From NCBI RefSeq assembly GCF_025947365.1, contig NZ_CP110012.1:3410001-3474000 (forward strand): DNA of 64,000 nt. The letters run 5' to 3'. This DNA is from Flavobacterium sp. N502540. Lineage in GTDB: Bacteria; Bacteroidota; Bacteroidia; Flavobacteriales; Flavobacteriaceae. This document shows, in pieces, positions 53,622-62,578 of this stretch. The position numbers were made by a program, and so were the translations under genes. Positions within the stretch are counted from its first letter, which is position 1. Every line of letters starts with the position of its first letter. The notes under the pieces were generated by a model. It was not told the DNA's origin and searched no databases. It saw only the letters and a list, made by a program, of their open reading frames with translations.

Positions 53622-54335
53622 ATGAGTTACAGATTACTATTTATTTCGATTTTACTACTATTATATGGTGTCTCGTATAGCCAGGTAGGGATAGGGAATT
53701 CTAAACCGGATAATTCCGCAATGCTTGATATCGTTTCAACTAATAAAGGGGTTATTATTCCCAGAATCGCATTAACGGGAAGTAAAGACTTAACGACGAT
53801 TGCAAATGGTAATGTTGAAAGTTTACTGGTTTACAACATCGCCACCGTTTCAGATATTACACCCGGATATTATTATTGGTCGAAAAATAAATGGAATAAA
53901 ATAGCGATCACGGATGACACTCTATCGGTAACAGCTGGTAACGGTCTGACATTTTCTAACGGCAAGCTGCAATTAGGAGGTGCATTAGAAACCCCCACAA
54001 CGGTAACCACAACAGCGATAAATACACTTGCCATAAAAGGGCTGGAAGCGGGAGATCTCACAACCGATGAAATTGTAGTCGCAGATAAAAGTACAGGAGC
54101 ACTGAAAAAAGTCGCAACAACTTCGTTTGTACAGGAAAAACAGGAATTGTATATCGCCAAAGAAGGTCAGGCAGAATTCACAACGGTATCTCCCATTAAT
54201 GATCCGCAAAAAGTAAATGTATACAGAAATGGTATCAGAGTAGATTTCTCCATAGTGAAACCTGGTACTATAAAATTAGAGCCCAGTGCTATTTGCTATC
54301 AAAATGATGAAGTACGGATCGTACTGATTTATTAA
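53622..54335 (+). CDS. Secreted surface protein of VGIG-type (block 1 of 4)
   Basis: The 237-residue protein has signal peptide V-S-Y-S-Q, then Q-V-G-I-G-N-S-K-P-D-N-S-A-M-L-D, the N-terminal pattern of many Bacteroidota tail-fibre-like secreted proteins. The rest is Thr/Ala/Val-rich with repeat character (T-V-T-T-T-A-I-N-T). The C-terminal V-Y-R-N-G-I-R-V-D-F resembles the end of the next protein (V-F-R-N-G-I-K-L-R-S). It heads four same-strand genes with gaps of 12-47 nt, likely one operon. The function is unknown; a surface or adhesin-like role is plausible. Confidence 0.7.
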   Translation: MSYRLLFISILLLLYGVSYSQVGIGNSKPDNSAMLDIVSTNKGVIIPRIALTGSKDLTTIANGNVESLLVYNIATVSDITPGYYYWSKNKWNKIAITDDTLSVTAGNGLTFSNGKLQLGGALETPTTVTTTAINTLAIKGLEAGDLTTDEIVVADKSTGALKKVATTSFVQEKQELYIAKEGQAEFTTVSPINDPQKVNVYRNGIRVDFSIVKPGTIKLEPSAICYQNDEVRIVLIY

Positions 54336-54382
54336 TACAAAAACGTAAACCATAAATTAAAATTAATAATTAAAACAGAAAA

Positions 54383-55045
54383 ATGATGAAAGCGAAATTT
54401 TTAAAATTTGCACTTTGTGCAACAGTTCTTCTTGGAGTTAGCGCAGCAAATGCACAGTCGAAGGCAGACATTAACAGATTTACGAGCGCGGTAAAAGTGG
54501 TTGATAATAAAGGTACGATAAAGTATTTTCAATCCAGTAATGGTATTACACAGATTGTAAATAAAACTAATGAGCTCACCACCACCACCTGGCAATTAGG
54601 AGGCCAACTGACCGATGATACTTATATAGATGCAACCGGAAAAGTATTTGGTCTTGATGGTCTTGTTTTAGAAACAGGCGCTCCATCTACCGATGCAACA
54701 ACAGCATCAATACATGGCGGAACAGGTACAGGCTGGACTTTATTAGTAAGAGACGAAGCTACAGGTGCTACCAAAAAAATGAAAGCCGAAAGTTTAGTGA
54801 GCGGAATCAGAGTAGAGTATACACAAGTAGCCAATGCGGCCGCAAATGTAGATGTTGCGGTAGTGGGTTTACCGGTTCTGACTGCCGGAACTACAGATGC
54901 TAAATTATTTGTTTTTAGAAACGGTATTAAATTAAGATCAGGTACCGATTTTGTTGCAGCAGCGGATAAAGTTACTATTACGTATAGTGAGAGCTTCATA
55001 CCAATGTATGCCTCTGATGTTATTGAAGTTCAGTATGTTAAATAA
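54383..55045 (+). CDS. Secreted surface protein with K-V-x-D-N-K-G-T motif (block 2 of 4)
   Basis: The 220-residue protein has a signal peptide (A-N-A-Q), then V-K-V-V-D-N-K-G-T-I-K, also found at the same place in the next protein. The Thr/Gly/Ala-rich middle resembles a beta-helical or fibre segment. The end L-F-V-F-R-N-G-I-K-L-R-S-G-T-D-F aligns with the end of the preceding product. The start may be the second Met (54386). The block has no recognised enzyme. Confidence 0.7.
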   Translation: MMKAKFLKFALCATVLLGVSAANAQSKADINRFTSAVKVVDNKGTIKYFQSSNGITQIVNKTNELTTTTWQLGGQLTDDTYIDATGKVFGLDGLVLETGAPSTDATTASIHGGTGTGWTLLVRDEATGATKKMKAESLVSGIRVEYTQVANAAANVDVAVVGLPVLTAGTTDAKLFVFRNGIKLRSGTDFVAAADKVTITYSESFIPMYASDVIEVQYVK

Positions 55046-55064
55046 TCTTTGTAAATAAATCTAT

Positions 55065-55628
55065 ATGTTTCTTAAAATCAATATTTTGGCGCTTTTTTTG
55101 GCAGTTTGTAGTCTGGGGTATGCACAAAAGATCAAAGTGATTGATAATAAAGGAACTTTGAGAACTATAGAGCAGGGAATAGGGAACGTTGCGGAAACAT
55201 ATCTTGCTACTCCGGTTGTTTCTCAGGTGCTTACGAATAGCTTTTCAAGTATTGGATTTTCTGGTTTTGGAATTTTTGATCTTTCAGATTTTACTGGAAC
55301 ATCAAATATGCTTATCATTATCAAACCTGGTCGTTATGAAATAACCTACAGAGTAAGTACAACGGCTATTAATAATGAAACATCCGGCGGAGAATTCTAC
55401 CTGGAGGTTGGAGGTACAGAAGCACCGGGCACAAGAGCGTATACCTATTCCAGAAATAGCCTTGTGGATAAAAATTCAGTCGCAGTAACTAAAATAATAG
55501 AAACCACAACAGCCAATGTTACGATTATTGTAAAAGGGCGTATATACGCTTCTACTGCTGCTGCTGGTGTTTCGTCACTAACGATGACCAATAACGGGTC
55601 TTCCTTACTTGTAAAAAGAATTAAATAG
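55065..55628 (+). CDS. Secreted protein with jelly-roll-like C-terminal domain (block 3 of 4)
   Basis: The 187-residue protein has signal peptide G-Y-A-Q, then K-V-I-D-N-K-G-T-L-R, as in block 2. The C-terminal half (I-I-I-K-P-G-R-Y-E-I-T-Y-R-V, T-T-A-N-V-T-I-I-V-K-G-R) has the spacing of C1q/TNF-type jelly rolls seen in spore/exosporium or fibre-tip proteins. It ends L-L-V-K-R-I-K. It is separated by 12 nt from the next gene, so it is part of the same operon. Confidence 0.7.
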   Translation: MFLKINILALFLAVCSLGYAQKIKVIDNKGTLRTIEQGIGNVAETYLATPVVSQVLTNSFSSIGFSGFGIFDLSDFTGTSNMLIIIKPGRYEITYRVSTTAINNETSGGEFYLEVGGTEAPGTRAYTYSRNSLVDKNSVAVTKIIETTTANVTIIVKGRIYASTAAAGVSSLTMTNNGSSLLVKRIK

Positions 55629-55640
55629 ATTTAGGAAAAA

Positions 55641-56651
55641 ATGAAGTTTAAATTTATATTTTTAATACTGCTTTTCAGTAACATTAGCCGTTCTCAAATT
55701 AGTACCACTTCGGCATTAGCACCAACGATTACCAATGCCGGACTAGGTAATTTATACAAAACCTCCGATACGAATCAATTGTATATTGGGTTGAGCAATG
55801 GTACTCTTTCTTTAATAGGAGGAGGTGCAAATAGCTGGAGTTTAAACGGTAATTCGAATGCAACAGCAACCAGTGTATTAGGAACGACCACTGATACAAA
55901 AGTAGCCCTGACCTCTAATACTACTTCTATTCTTGAAGTAGGAAAACGCAGTACATTGGGGTTGGTAACAACAGCTGCAGATTTTAGTGATCCAAATCAA
56001 TACATGGCCTATCTAAGAGGCAATGGAGTTTCTGCTTTACAATTTGAAGTTCCCGCAGCGAGCTCATTTAAATCTATGTTTTTTTCGAATTCAGATGGAA
56101 ATTTTAGATGGAAAGGAAGTTCTGCTGGCAATGATTTTTTTGAAATAGGATCTGCAGGTACCAATGATAGTGGTTCTTTAGAAATTATTACCGGGGACAA
56201 TGGTGATGAGCCTATTATATTTAAAAAGTATCATTTTATCGATGGTACCTTTGAAATGATGCGCATACAAGGACAGGGAACTGGTACAGCGGGTACCGTT
56301 AGAGTAGGGATATTTACAAATGGAGCAGTTGCCAATTCTGTTTTGCAGGTAGGCGGGTCAGTTTCTTTACCCATAAGAGCAGTAACAGGCAGTACCACTT
56401 TAACCGATACTGATTACACACTTATTTTAAAACCAGGTGTTTATTCAAGTGCAGGAGCGGTTACATTTCCTGCAGCCAGTACCTGTAAAGGAAGAATTTA
56501 TATTATTAAGAATACGACTGGCGGTAATAAAAATACAACTACATTTTATTTAGACAGAGGAGGATCCAGCACTGCTGTTATGGGTAGTAACAGAATCTAT
56601 AGTTTCCAAAGTGATGGTACCGATTGGCAATTAATAAGTGATGATTATTAG
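55641..56651 (+). CDS. Secreted repeat-rich surface protein (block 4 of 4)
   Basis: The 336-residue protein has a signal peptide (I-S-R-S-Q) and a Ser/Thr/Gly/Asn-rich body, as in phage tail-fibre-like or head-domain proteins (N-L-Y-K-T-S-D-T-N-Q-L-Y-I-G, S-W-S-L-N-G-N-S-N-A). A C-terminal section (D-T-D-Y-T-L-I-L-K-P-G-V-Y) is jelly-roll-like, ending W-Q-L-I-S-D-D-Y. It probably forms an extracellular fibre or adhesin with the three preceding proteins. No catalytic motif is seen. Confidence 0.7.
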   Translation: MKFKFIFLILLFSNISRSQISTTSALAPTITNAGLGNLYKTSDTNQLYIGLSNGTLSLIGGGANSWSLNGNSNATATSVLGTTTDTKVALTSNTTSILEVGKRSTLGLVTTAADFSDPNQYMAYLRGNGVSALQFEVPAASSFKSMFFSNSDGNFRWKGSSAGNDFFEIGSAGTNDSGSLEIITGDNGDEPIIFKKYHFIDGTFEMMRIQGQGTGTAGTVRVGIFTNGAVANSVLQVGGSVSLPIRAVTGSTTLTDTDYTLILKPGVYSSAGAVTFPAASTCKGRIYIIKNTTGGNKNTTTFYLDRGGSSTAVMGSNRIYSFQSDGTDWQLISDDY

Positions 56652-56657
56652 GTTTGA

Positions 56658-57512
56658 GGTACGTTCAGTTGTTTTACGATCAAAAAAGGGAAAACGGAAT
56701 ATGATGCAAATAAAATAGTAGATGATAAGAAAGACGGTGAGATCGATTTCAATACTATTACAGATAGAGAAGTATTTGTTAAATTTGTACCTAAGATGAA
56801 GACAAGTGGAGTTAATTCTAATATTGTTGGAGAGTTTGCGACAGGAGCTACAATTACAGATAACGGAGAAATCTTTAAAAAAATGATTTTGATGGATTAC
56901 AATTCACTAAATGTGAATACTCTTACTCATGAATTGGGACATTTTTTTGGATTAAAACACACTTTTATGGGAGGCTGTACCGGTTTAAATGACGGAATTA
57001 GCGATACTCCTCCTGCTGAAGATACCTATGAGGACACCTATAAAGATTGCATTGCACCTGTTCAATGCAATGGTCAGAGAAGATTAATAGAAAACATGAT
57101 GGATTATGGCAACTGTCGTTTTATGTTTACGCCCGGTCAGGCTTTAGTAATAAGAAATACTATTGCTACTAAGTATCCTCATTTATGTACTTTTCAGCTG
57201 TTGGCTGATGAAAAGATTGATATAACATCTAATGTAACCGTAACAGATTTGAGGATTCCTAATGGAGGTATGAGAAAGACTTTTATAAAAGAATTGGAAG
57301 AACCTCAAGAAATCGAAGTATATCCAAATCCTGTAAAAGAGGTATTAATTGTTAGGAATGCTGAAAAAGAAAAATTTACAATTTTCAATATTACAGGACA
57401 GCAGGTATTATCAGGGACTCTCCATTCAGGACAGATTGATGTTAATGCCCTGTCTGCAGGATTATATGTACTTAAAATAAAAAATATTAGTAAGTGTTTT
57501 ATAAAAGAATAG
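56658..57512 (+). pseudogene. 5'-truncated zinc metalloprotease with T9SS type A signal
   Basis: The longest ATG frame starts at 56796, but the reading frame stays open and coding-like back to 56658 with no start codon and no signal peptide (upstream residues D-A-N-K-I-V-D-D-K-K-D-G-E-I-D). The zinc site T-H-E-L-G-H-F-F-G-L-K-H matches HExxHxxGxxH of M43-type (pappalysin-like) metallopeptidases, with a downstream D-T-P-P and M-D-Y-G. The end (Y-P-N-P-V-K-E to F-I-K-E) is a T9SS sorting domain. The missing N-terminus argues for a decayed gene, perhaps by deletion joining it to the surface-protein block. Confidence 0.75.
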
Positions 57513-57618
57513 TACTTTCTGTATCGGTTTTCTAAAATAGATCTTAAGGGCTTTTTTTAATAAATTGGAGACGAAAGGATAAATTAAGAAGTAATTCTCT
57601 TGGTATTAAAAAATAAAA

Positions 57619-57659
57619 AAAATGACCTTTTTTGAATATTAAAAAGGTCATTTTTTTTT
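57619..57659. terminator. Bidirectional terminator
   Basis: The arms AAAATGACCTTTTT / AAAAAGGTCATTTT with an 8-nt loop and T run, between the protease remnant and the GH35 gene. Confidence 0.9.
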
Positions 57660-57759
57660 CAGCCAATAGTTTTAGGTAATTCTTAAAAAAAAAATTAAAA
57701 GTATTTGTAGTTTAAAGAAAATAGTGAGCTGCTGACTTTTTGGCTCGCCCTATGGTTTA

Positions 57760-59613
57760 CTAACCATTTTCGGGTTTTAATTCCTCTAAAATTGGAGTAA
57801 CCATTGTTTTTATTTCCTTTTGGATTTTTCCGTTTTTCTGTTCAAAGATCAGGATGGTGTTTTTGCCTTTTTTAAGCCAGCAGCCCGGAACATACAGTGT
57901 TTGCTGTGGGCCAACGCTCCAGTAACGCCCAATATTGATTCCGTTTACAAAAACAATTCCTTTGCCCCAGTCGCGCATGTCCAGGAAGGTATCTCCGGTT
58001 TTACTCAGATTAAAGTTTCCCTGATATACCGTAGGACGATCTGTTTTTGCTGAGTTTTTGTAAGCTGTTACATCCGGTTCCTGTGTCATTGGTAATTTGT
58101 ACATTTTCCAGTTTCCGGTAATGGTTTCGCCATTAATAACTACGGGACTAATAATTCCTTTGTTATTGGCATTAATTTGAGAGCCGTAATTGATACGTCC
58201 CATATTCTCCACCAAAATATCTAGTGTTGCATTAAAAGGAACTTCAATTTCGCAATCGTATTTTTTATAGTATCGGTTCAGTTCTGCTACTTTTTTTCCG
58301 TTGACATACACGATGGCATAATCGCGCAATCCTTTTAGTTCCAGCTTCCCGCTAATAGGCTGTGTAAATCTTTTGCTGTACCAAACATAACCGTCTCCCT
58401 GATTGAGTTGTTCAAAAGTTAAAGGATTGTCTGCCGTTACGGGAGGGATTTTAGACTTTAAATCGGCTAAGTCAACGACTTTCGTTAAGGCAATATTCGG
58501 AATAGTGATCACAGGCATTTTTGCCGGAACAGCCGGAGTTTCATTGGTTTTAAGCAGGGCTCTTAACGCATTGTATTTTGGGGTTGCCCAACCTGCTTCA
58601 CTAATTGGAGCGTCGTAATCGTAAGAAGTCATGTCGGGTTGAATGTCATGTTCTTTGTCGTAATTGGCTCCGGAAGTAAAGCCGAAGTTAGTCCCGCCAT
58701 GTACCATGTAATAGTTGAATGAAACCTGATGGTCTAAATATTTTTGTGTTTGGCTAACAGTTTCTTCCGGAGTTTGTGTCGGGAAGGGTTCAGCCCAGTG
58801 ATCCAGCCAGCCCGGATAAAATTCAGCCACCATATACGGACCTTGTCCGTTGTTGAATTGGTGGACCACATTTTTTAATTTCGCAATATCACTTTCGCCA
58901 TTTGCTGTTGGGAGTGCACCGGGTAAAGCCCCGCCTTCAAACAACCAGCTTCCGTCTGAAGTAAAAAACGGTACTTCGAAACCAATATCTTTTAACTGCT
59001 GAAAAACGGCAGCACTGTATTTTTTATGCTCCTCAAGCGGAATATCTTTGCGTTGCGCTACATAGGATCCAAATTCGTTCTCGCCCTGAACCATAATAAT
59101 AGGGCCTCCTTTGGTGATTTGTAAATTCTTAACCTGATGGTACAATTCGGTAAAATAAGCTTTAGTTGCGGCCAGATAGGCGGTGTTGTTTCCACGAATG
59201 ATCATATCAGGAACATTTTGTAAAAACCACGGATAACCTCCAAATTCCCATTCGGCACAAACATAAGGACCCGGGCGTAAAATCACAAATAGACCTTCTT
59301 CCTGAGCCGTTTTAATATATTCGGCGAGGTTTTTATTTCCGGTTTTAAAGTCCCAGATTCCGGGTGCCGTTTCATGATAGTTCCAAAATACATAAGTGGC
59401 CACAGCATTTAAACCCATTGCTTTCATCATTTTTAAGCGATGACGCCAATAGGGCTGTGGAATGCGCGAGTAGTGCATTTCACCGGAATGAATTTGTATG
59501 GGTTTTCCGTTCAACAGGAAATTTCCATTAGCAATAGCAAAACTTTGTTTCTCTTGTGCTGTTGCACAAAGGATAAGAGAAAGAAACAGAAAGGTAAGGT
59601 ATATTTTTTTCAT
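57760..59613 (-). CDS. GH35 family beta-galactosidase
   Basis: The 617-residue secreted enzyme has signal peptide C-A-T-A-Q. The TIM barrel opens with G-E-M-H-Y-S-R-I-P, with G-L-N-A-V-A-T-Y-V-F-W-N near residue 70, the acid/base in V-Q-G-E-N-E-F-G-S-Y near 178 and the likely nucleophile Glu in M-V-A-E-F-Y-P-G-W near 262. A C-terminal galactose-binding domain follows (G-R-Y-W-S-V-G-P-Q near 575). GH35 removes terminal beta-galactose. It is the last gene of the minus-strand PUL portion here. Confidence 0.93.
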   Translation of the reverse strand: MKKIYLTFLFLSLILCATAQEKQSFAIANGNFLLNGKPIQIHSGEMHYSRIPQPYWRHRLKMMKAMGLNAVATYVFWNYHETAPGIWDFKTGNKNLAEYIKTAQEEGLFVILRPGPYVCAEWEFGGYPWFLQNVPDMIIRGNNTAYLAATKAYFTELYHQVKNLQITKGGPIIMVQGENEFGSYVAQRKDIPLEEHKKYSAAVFQQLKDIGFEVPFFTSDGSWLFEGGALPGALPTANGESDIAKLKNVVHQFNNGQGPYMVAEFYPGWLDHWAEPFPTQTPEETVSQTQKYLDHQVSFNYYMVHGGTNFGFTSGANYDKEHDIQPDMTSYDYDAPISEAGWATPKYNALRALLKTNETPAVPAKMPVITIPNIALTKVVDLADLKSKIPPVTADNPLTFEQLNQGDGYVWYSKRFTQPISGKLELKGLRDYAIVYVNGKKVAELNRYYKKYDCEIEVPFNATLDILVENMGRINYGSQINANNKGIISPVVINGETITGNWKMYKLPMTQEPDVTAYKNSAKTDRPTVYQGNFNLSKTGDTFLDMRDWGKGIVFVNGINIGRYWSVGPQQTLYVPGCWLKKGKNTILIFEQKNGKIQKEIKTMVTPILEELKPENG

Positions 59614-59700
59614 CTTTAATTTTAATTAGTGTTGACTATAATGAACAAGAGAGCACTATAAATCGCGCCCTCTTGTTTCTACTAACTAACCAATAAATTT

Positions 59701-61080
59701 TTATTCTGAAAATTCTAATTTTTTCAACTTGTTCCATCCGCCACGTGTGAAATCCGGAATTTCTACAGGAGCTGAACCGTTGTCAAGGGAAATCTCGGTT
59801 AATGGACCTAAACAAGACCATTCGGCTAAGTCGTAAACGTCCATATCTAACGGAAGTCCTTTTTGCAGACAGTAAATCAAACGGTAATCCATTACGAAAT
59901 CCATTCCGCCATGACCACCCACTTTTTTAGCCTGCTCTTCGATGTTTTTTACAATTGGGTGTTTGTATTTTTCCATTAATGCTTTTTTCACCTCTGCCGG
60001 AACAAAAGAGTGTGCACTTAATTTTTCGTGATTTGGTTTTACGTCGTCACCTAGTTCTTTGCCGTCTAAAGCATATCCTTCTAGTGGGTATTTGTTAGCA
60101 AAACCTTTTGTACCGCTTAATTGGTACATTCTGCTGTACGGACGAGGAGAGGTAACATCGTGCTGAATCTGGATTGTTTTTCCGTTTTCGGTACGAATCA
60201 TGGTCATGGTGTGATCTCCATTTCTGAAATCTTTGATTTCTTTTCCTGATTTTTCTTTAATGTATGCCGGATTTCCAACTGCTTTAGTATCCATAGAAAC
60301 TAAAAAGTTCATTTTGTCACCACGGTGAATGTTTAAAGCCTGACAAGCCGGTCCCATACCGTGTGTAGCATAGATGTCACCACGGTGTTTGATGTTGTAA
60401 TCCATTCTCCAGTTGTTCCAGTATTCTCCCCAGAAAGGCTGAAGTCCGTGGATGTAAGATCCTTCGGCATGAAGAATTTCTCCAAACACACCTTGCTGCG
60501 CCATGTTTAATGTTGTAAGTTCGAAGAAGTCGTACACACAGTTTTCAAGCTGCATACAGTGTTTACGGGTTTTCTCGGAAGTATCAATAAGCTGCCAGAT
60601 TTCTTCCATTGTCATTGCACCGGGAACCTCTATAGCTACGTGTTTACCGTCTTTCATGGCCTGAACGCCAATGATCGCATGGTGTTTCCAATCGGTAGCG
60701 ATATATACTAAATCCACATTAGGTAAAGCGGTAACTTTTCTCCAGGCATTTTCGTCACCGTAAAACTCCTGAGCTTTAGGAAATCCGGCTTTGGTTAAGG
60801 TTTCGTTTGCTTTAGAAGTATTTTCCTGTGTCATATCACATAATGCGACAATTTCTACACCCGGAATATGTGTCATGCGCTCAACTGCTCCGGGACCACG
60901 CATTCCAAGACCTATAAAGGCAACACGAACGGTAGGTATTGGTGCTGTTGCCAAACGCAAGACGTCGGTTTGGCCTTTTGCACGGGCAGGTGTTTTGGTT
61001 TTAATCATTTGTGCCGATGCGTTTGTTCCTCCAAACAGAATACAGGCGGCTAACATGAATTTTAAAATACTAGTTTTCAT
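59701..61080 (-). CDS. GH109-type NAD-dependent alpha-N-acetylgalactosaminidase (Gfo/Idh/MocA fold)
   Basis: The 459-residue exported enzyme has signal peptide N-A-S-A-Q. The NAD-binding motif V-A-F-I-G-L-G-M-R-G-P-G lies near residue 53, with G-K-H-V-A-I-E-V-P near 140 and H-C-M-Q-L-E-N-C-V-Y-D-F-F near 164. R-G-D-I-Y-A-T-H-G-M-G-P near 226 has the His/Tyr region of GH109. It would remove alpha-GalNAc with an NAD cofactor bound through export. Sec rather than Tat-type signal is noteworthy for a cofactor enzyme. Adjacent GH35 and SusD genes support a glycan-degrading role. Confidence 0.9.
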   Translation of the reverse strand: MKTSILKFMLAACILFGGTNASAQMIKTKTPARAKGQTDVLRLATAPIPTVRVAFIGLGMRGPGAVERMTHIPGVEIVALCDMTQENTSKANETLTKAGFPKAQEFYGDENAWRKVTALPNVDLVYIATDWKHHAIIGVQAMKDGKHVAIEVPGAMTMEEIWQLIDTSEKTRKHCMQLENCVYDFFELTTLNMAQQGVFGEILHAEGSYIHGLQPFWGEYWNNWRMDYNIKHRGDIYATHGMGPACQALNIHRGDKMNFLVSMDTKAVGNPAYIKEKSGKEIKDFRNGDHTMTMIRTENGKTIQIQHDVTSPRPYSRMYQLSGTKGFANKYPLEGYALDGKELGDDVKPNHEKLSAHSFVPAEVKKALMEKYKHPIVKNIEEQAKKVGGHGGMDFVMDYRLIYCLQKGLPLDMDVYDLAEWSCLGPLTEISLDNGSAPVEIPDFTRGGWNKLKKLEFSE

Positions 61081-61152
61081 AATGTATTATTTTGATTTGA
61101 AATGATTGATAATCTAAAATCCGATTATCGGGGATTATTGTTGTGAGGTATT

Positions 61153-62478
61153 TTATGGTAATGTATTGAAATTGATTTCCGGTTTTTTATTTGTTAATGG
61201 TTTTGTAAAAATAGTTTTTGGCGTGGTATAGTCATTAAAAAAGCCTCCATTTTTTAGATAAAAGAAACCATCTTCCGTTCCTCCGGCAAAATCCATTCGG
61301 TACTCTTTTACCCCTGTGTTGTCGTTTGTAAAGCGTGCTGAATTAACTTCGAACCAGTTGCCTTTTTCATCACAAACCCATTGATTATTGAACAGGACTT
61401 TGCGAGACAGATCTCCTTGTTCCGGGATGAAATTTTCCAGAAAGGAATGAAATCTTTTCAAATAGGTATTGGTTTGAGGACGATTAAAACTGGCAATTAA
61501 TAACCATTTATTCAATTCGGGAGCGTAAAAGTAAGCGGTGTACGTGGTGGTGTTATTACCGGCAGGCAATCCGCGAAGTAAAAACTTATAGGTGTTTCCG
61601 GCTTTCCAGTTGTATTTCAGATAGCTTTGTCCTCCTGAGCCTTCGTTACCAAATTCGCCTGTGTGTACATTTTCGCCTTTTTTCAGTAGTTTAATTTTAT
61701 GAGTTTCCGGAATACTGTTAGGATCGTCAGTTGTAAACGGGCTCCAAACCGAGAATAAAATTCTTCTTTCGGTGGCTGAGTTTACCTGAATTCCGAAGTA
61801 ACCTTCGCCAAAACCATTTGCCATAAAGTAAGACCCGATTTTATCTTCGTTTTGAGGAACGGTAATTTCGTTGTAATACCACTCGGTGTTGGTGTTTTCG
61901 GGAGTCTGATAGTTTAAATGAACAGAAGGTCCACGACGTCCCCAATGATAAAAGTCACCTTCATTGTTGGGTACATAGGAGATTTTACCGTCAAAATCAG
62001 CACTTGCAATCGTTAGACGACTAATAGACGGGAAACGATCGCCGGTTTTACTGATTCCTTTTATTTTAACAGCAATATATCCTTCTTTTTTAAGGTTCCA
62101 GGTTCCTGCGATAACAGCCTTTTTTGAAGTGGTGAAGTTTACTTTTTTGGATTCATTATTAATCGAAAATTCCAGTTCTGATTTTCCATAAACTTCGACT
62201 GATTCTTCTACGGTAATTTGAAAGGTTCCGGGTTTGGAAATCCTGAAATAGGCGGTGAAAAACTCATTGGAATCCTTCCAGTTCTCGATGCCATTGTCTG
62301 TAATTGTATTAGTTTCATCTAAATGTTTAGAACTATACGCATTTCCACCAAGCGGTAGAGAAATTGTCGTTTTTGGATTTTCTATGGTTTCATTTTTCGA
62401 TGGTACATCATCATTGCTGCCAACGCAGGAAACCGAAACTAGAAAAGAAGCAAAAAACAGGTATACTATTTTTTTCAT
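61153..62478 (-). CDS. DUF3472 (with DUF5077) lipoprotein of the PUL
   Basis: The 441-residue lipoprotein has lipobox V-S-V-S-C. The N-terminal part (residues 35-150) resembles DUF5077 (S-K-H-L-D-E-T, W-N-L-K-K-E-G-Y-I-A-V-K-I-K), and the C-terminal part DUF3472 (F-Y-H-W-G-R-R-G-P-S-V-H-L, Y-F-M-A-N-G-F-G-E-G-Y-F-G-I-Q, W-K-A-G-N-T-Y-K-F-L). These are found in PULs as secreted glycan-binding or lyase-like proteins of unclear function. It is placed directly after SusD, probably an SGBP-like component. Confidence 0.8.
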   Translation of the reverse strand: MKKIVYLFFASFLVSVSCVGSNDDVPSKNETIENPKTTISLPLGGNAYSSKHLDETNTITDNGIENWKDSNEFFTAYFRISKPGTFQITVEESVEVYGKSELEFSINNESKKVNFTTSKKAVIAGTWNLKKEGYIAVKIKGISKTGDRFPSISRLTIASADFDGKISYVPNNEGDFYHWGRRGPSVHLNYQTPENTNTEWYYNEITVPQNEDKIGSYFMANGFGEGYFGIQVNSATERRILFSVWSPFTTDDPNSIPETHKIKLLKKGENVHTGEFGNEGSGGQSYLKYNWKAGNTYKFLLRGLPAGNNTTTYTAYFYAPELNKWLLIASFNRPQTNTYLKRFHSFLENFIPEQGDLSRKVLFNNQWVCDEKGNWFEVNSARFTNDNTGVKEYRMDFAGGTEDGFFYLKNGGFFNDYTTPKTIFTKPLTNKKPEINFNTLP

Positions 62479-62578
62479 TTGTTGCGATTAAGTTATTATA
62501 AATGTATTCTTCTTTTTTAAAGTAACCTCTCTAATTGACCAAATTAGAGAGGTTTCAAAACAAACAATAAATAAAAAA

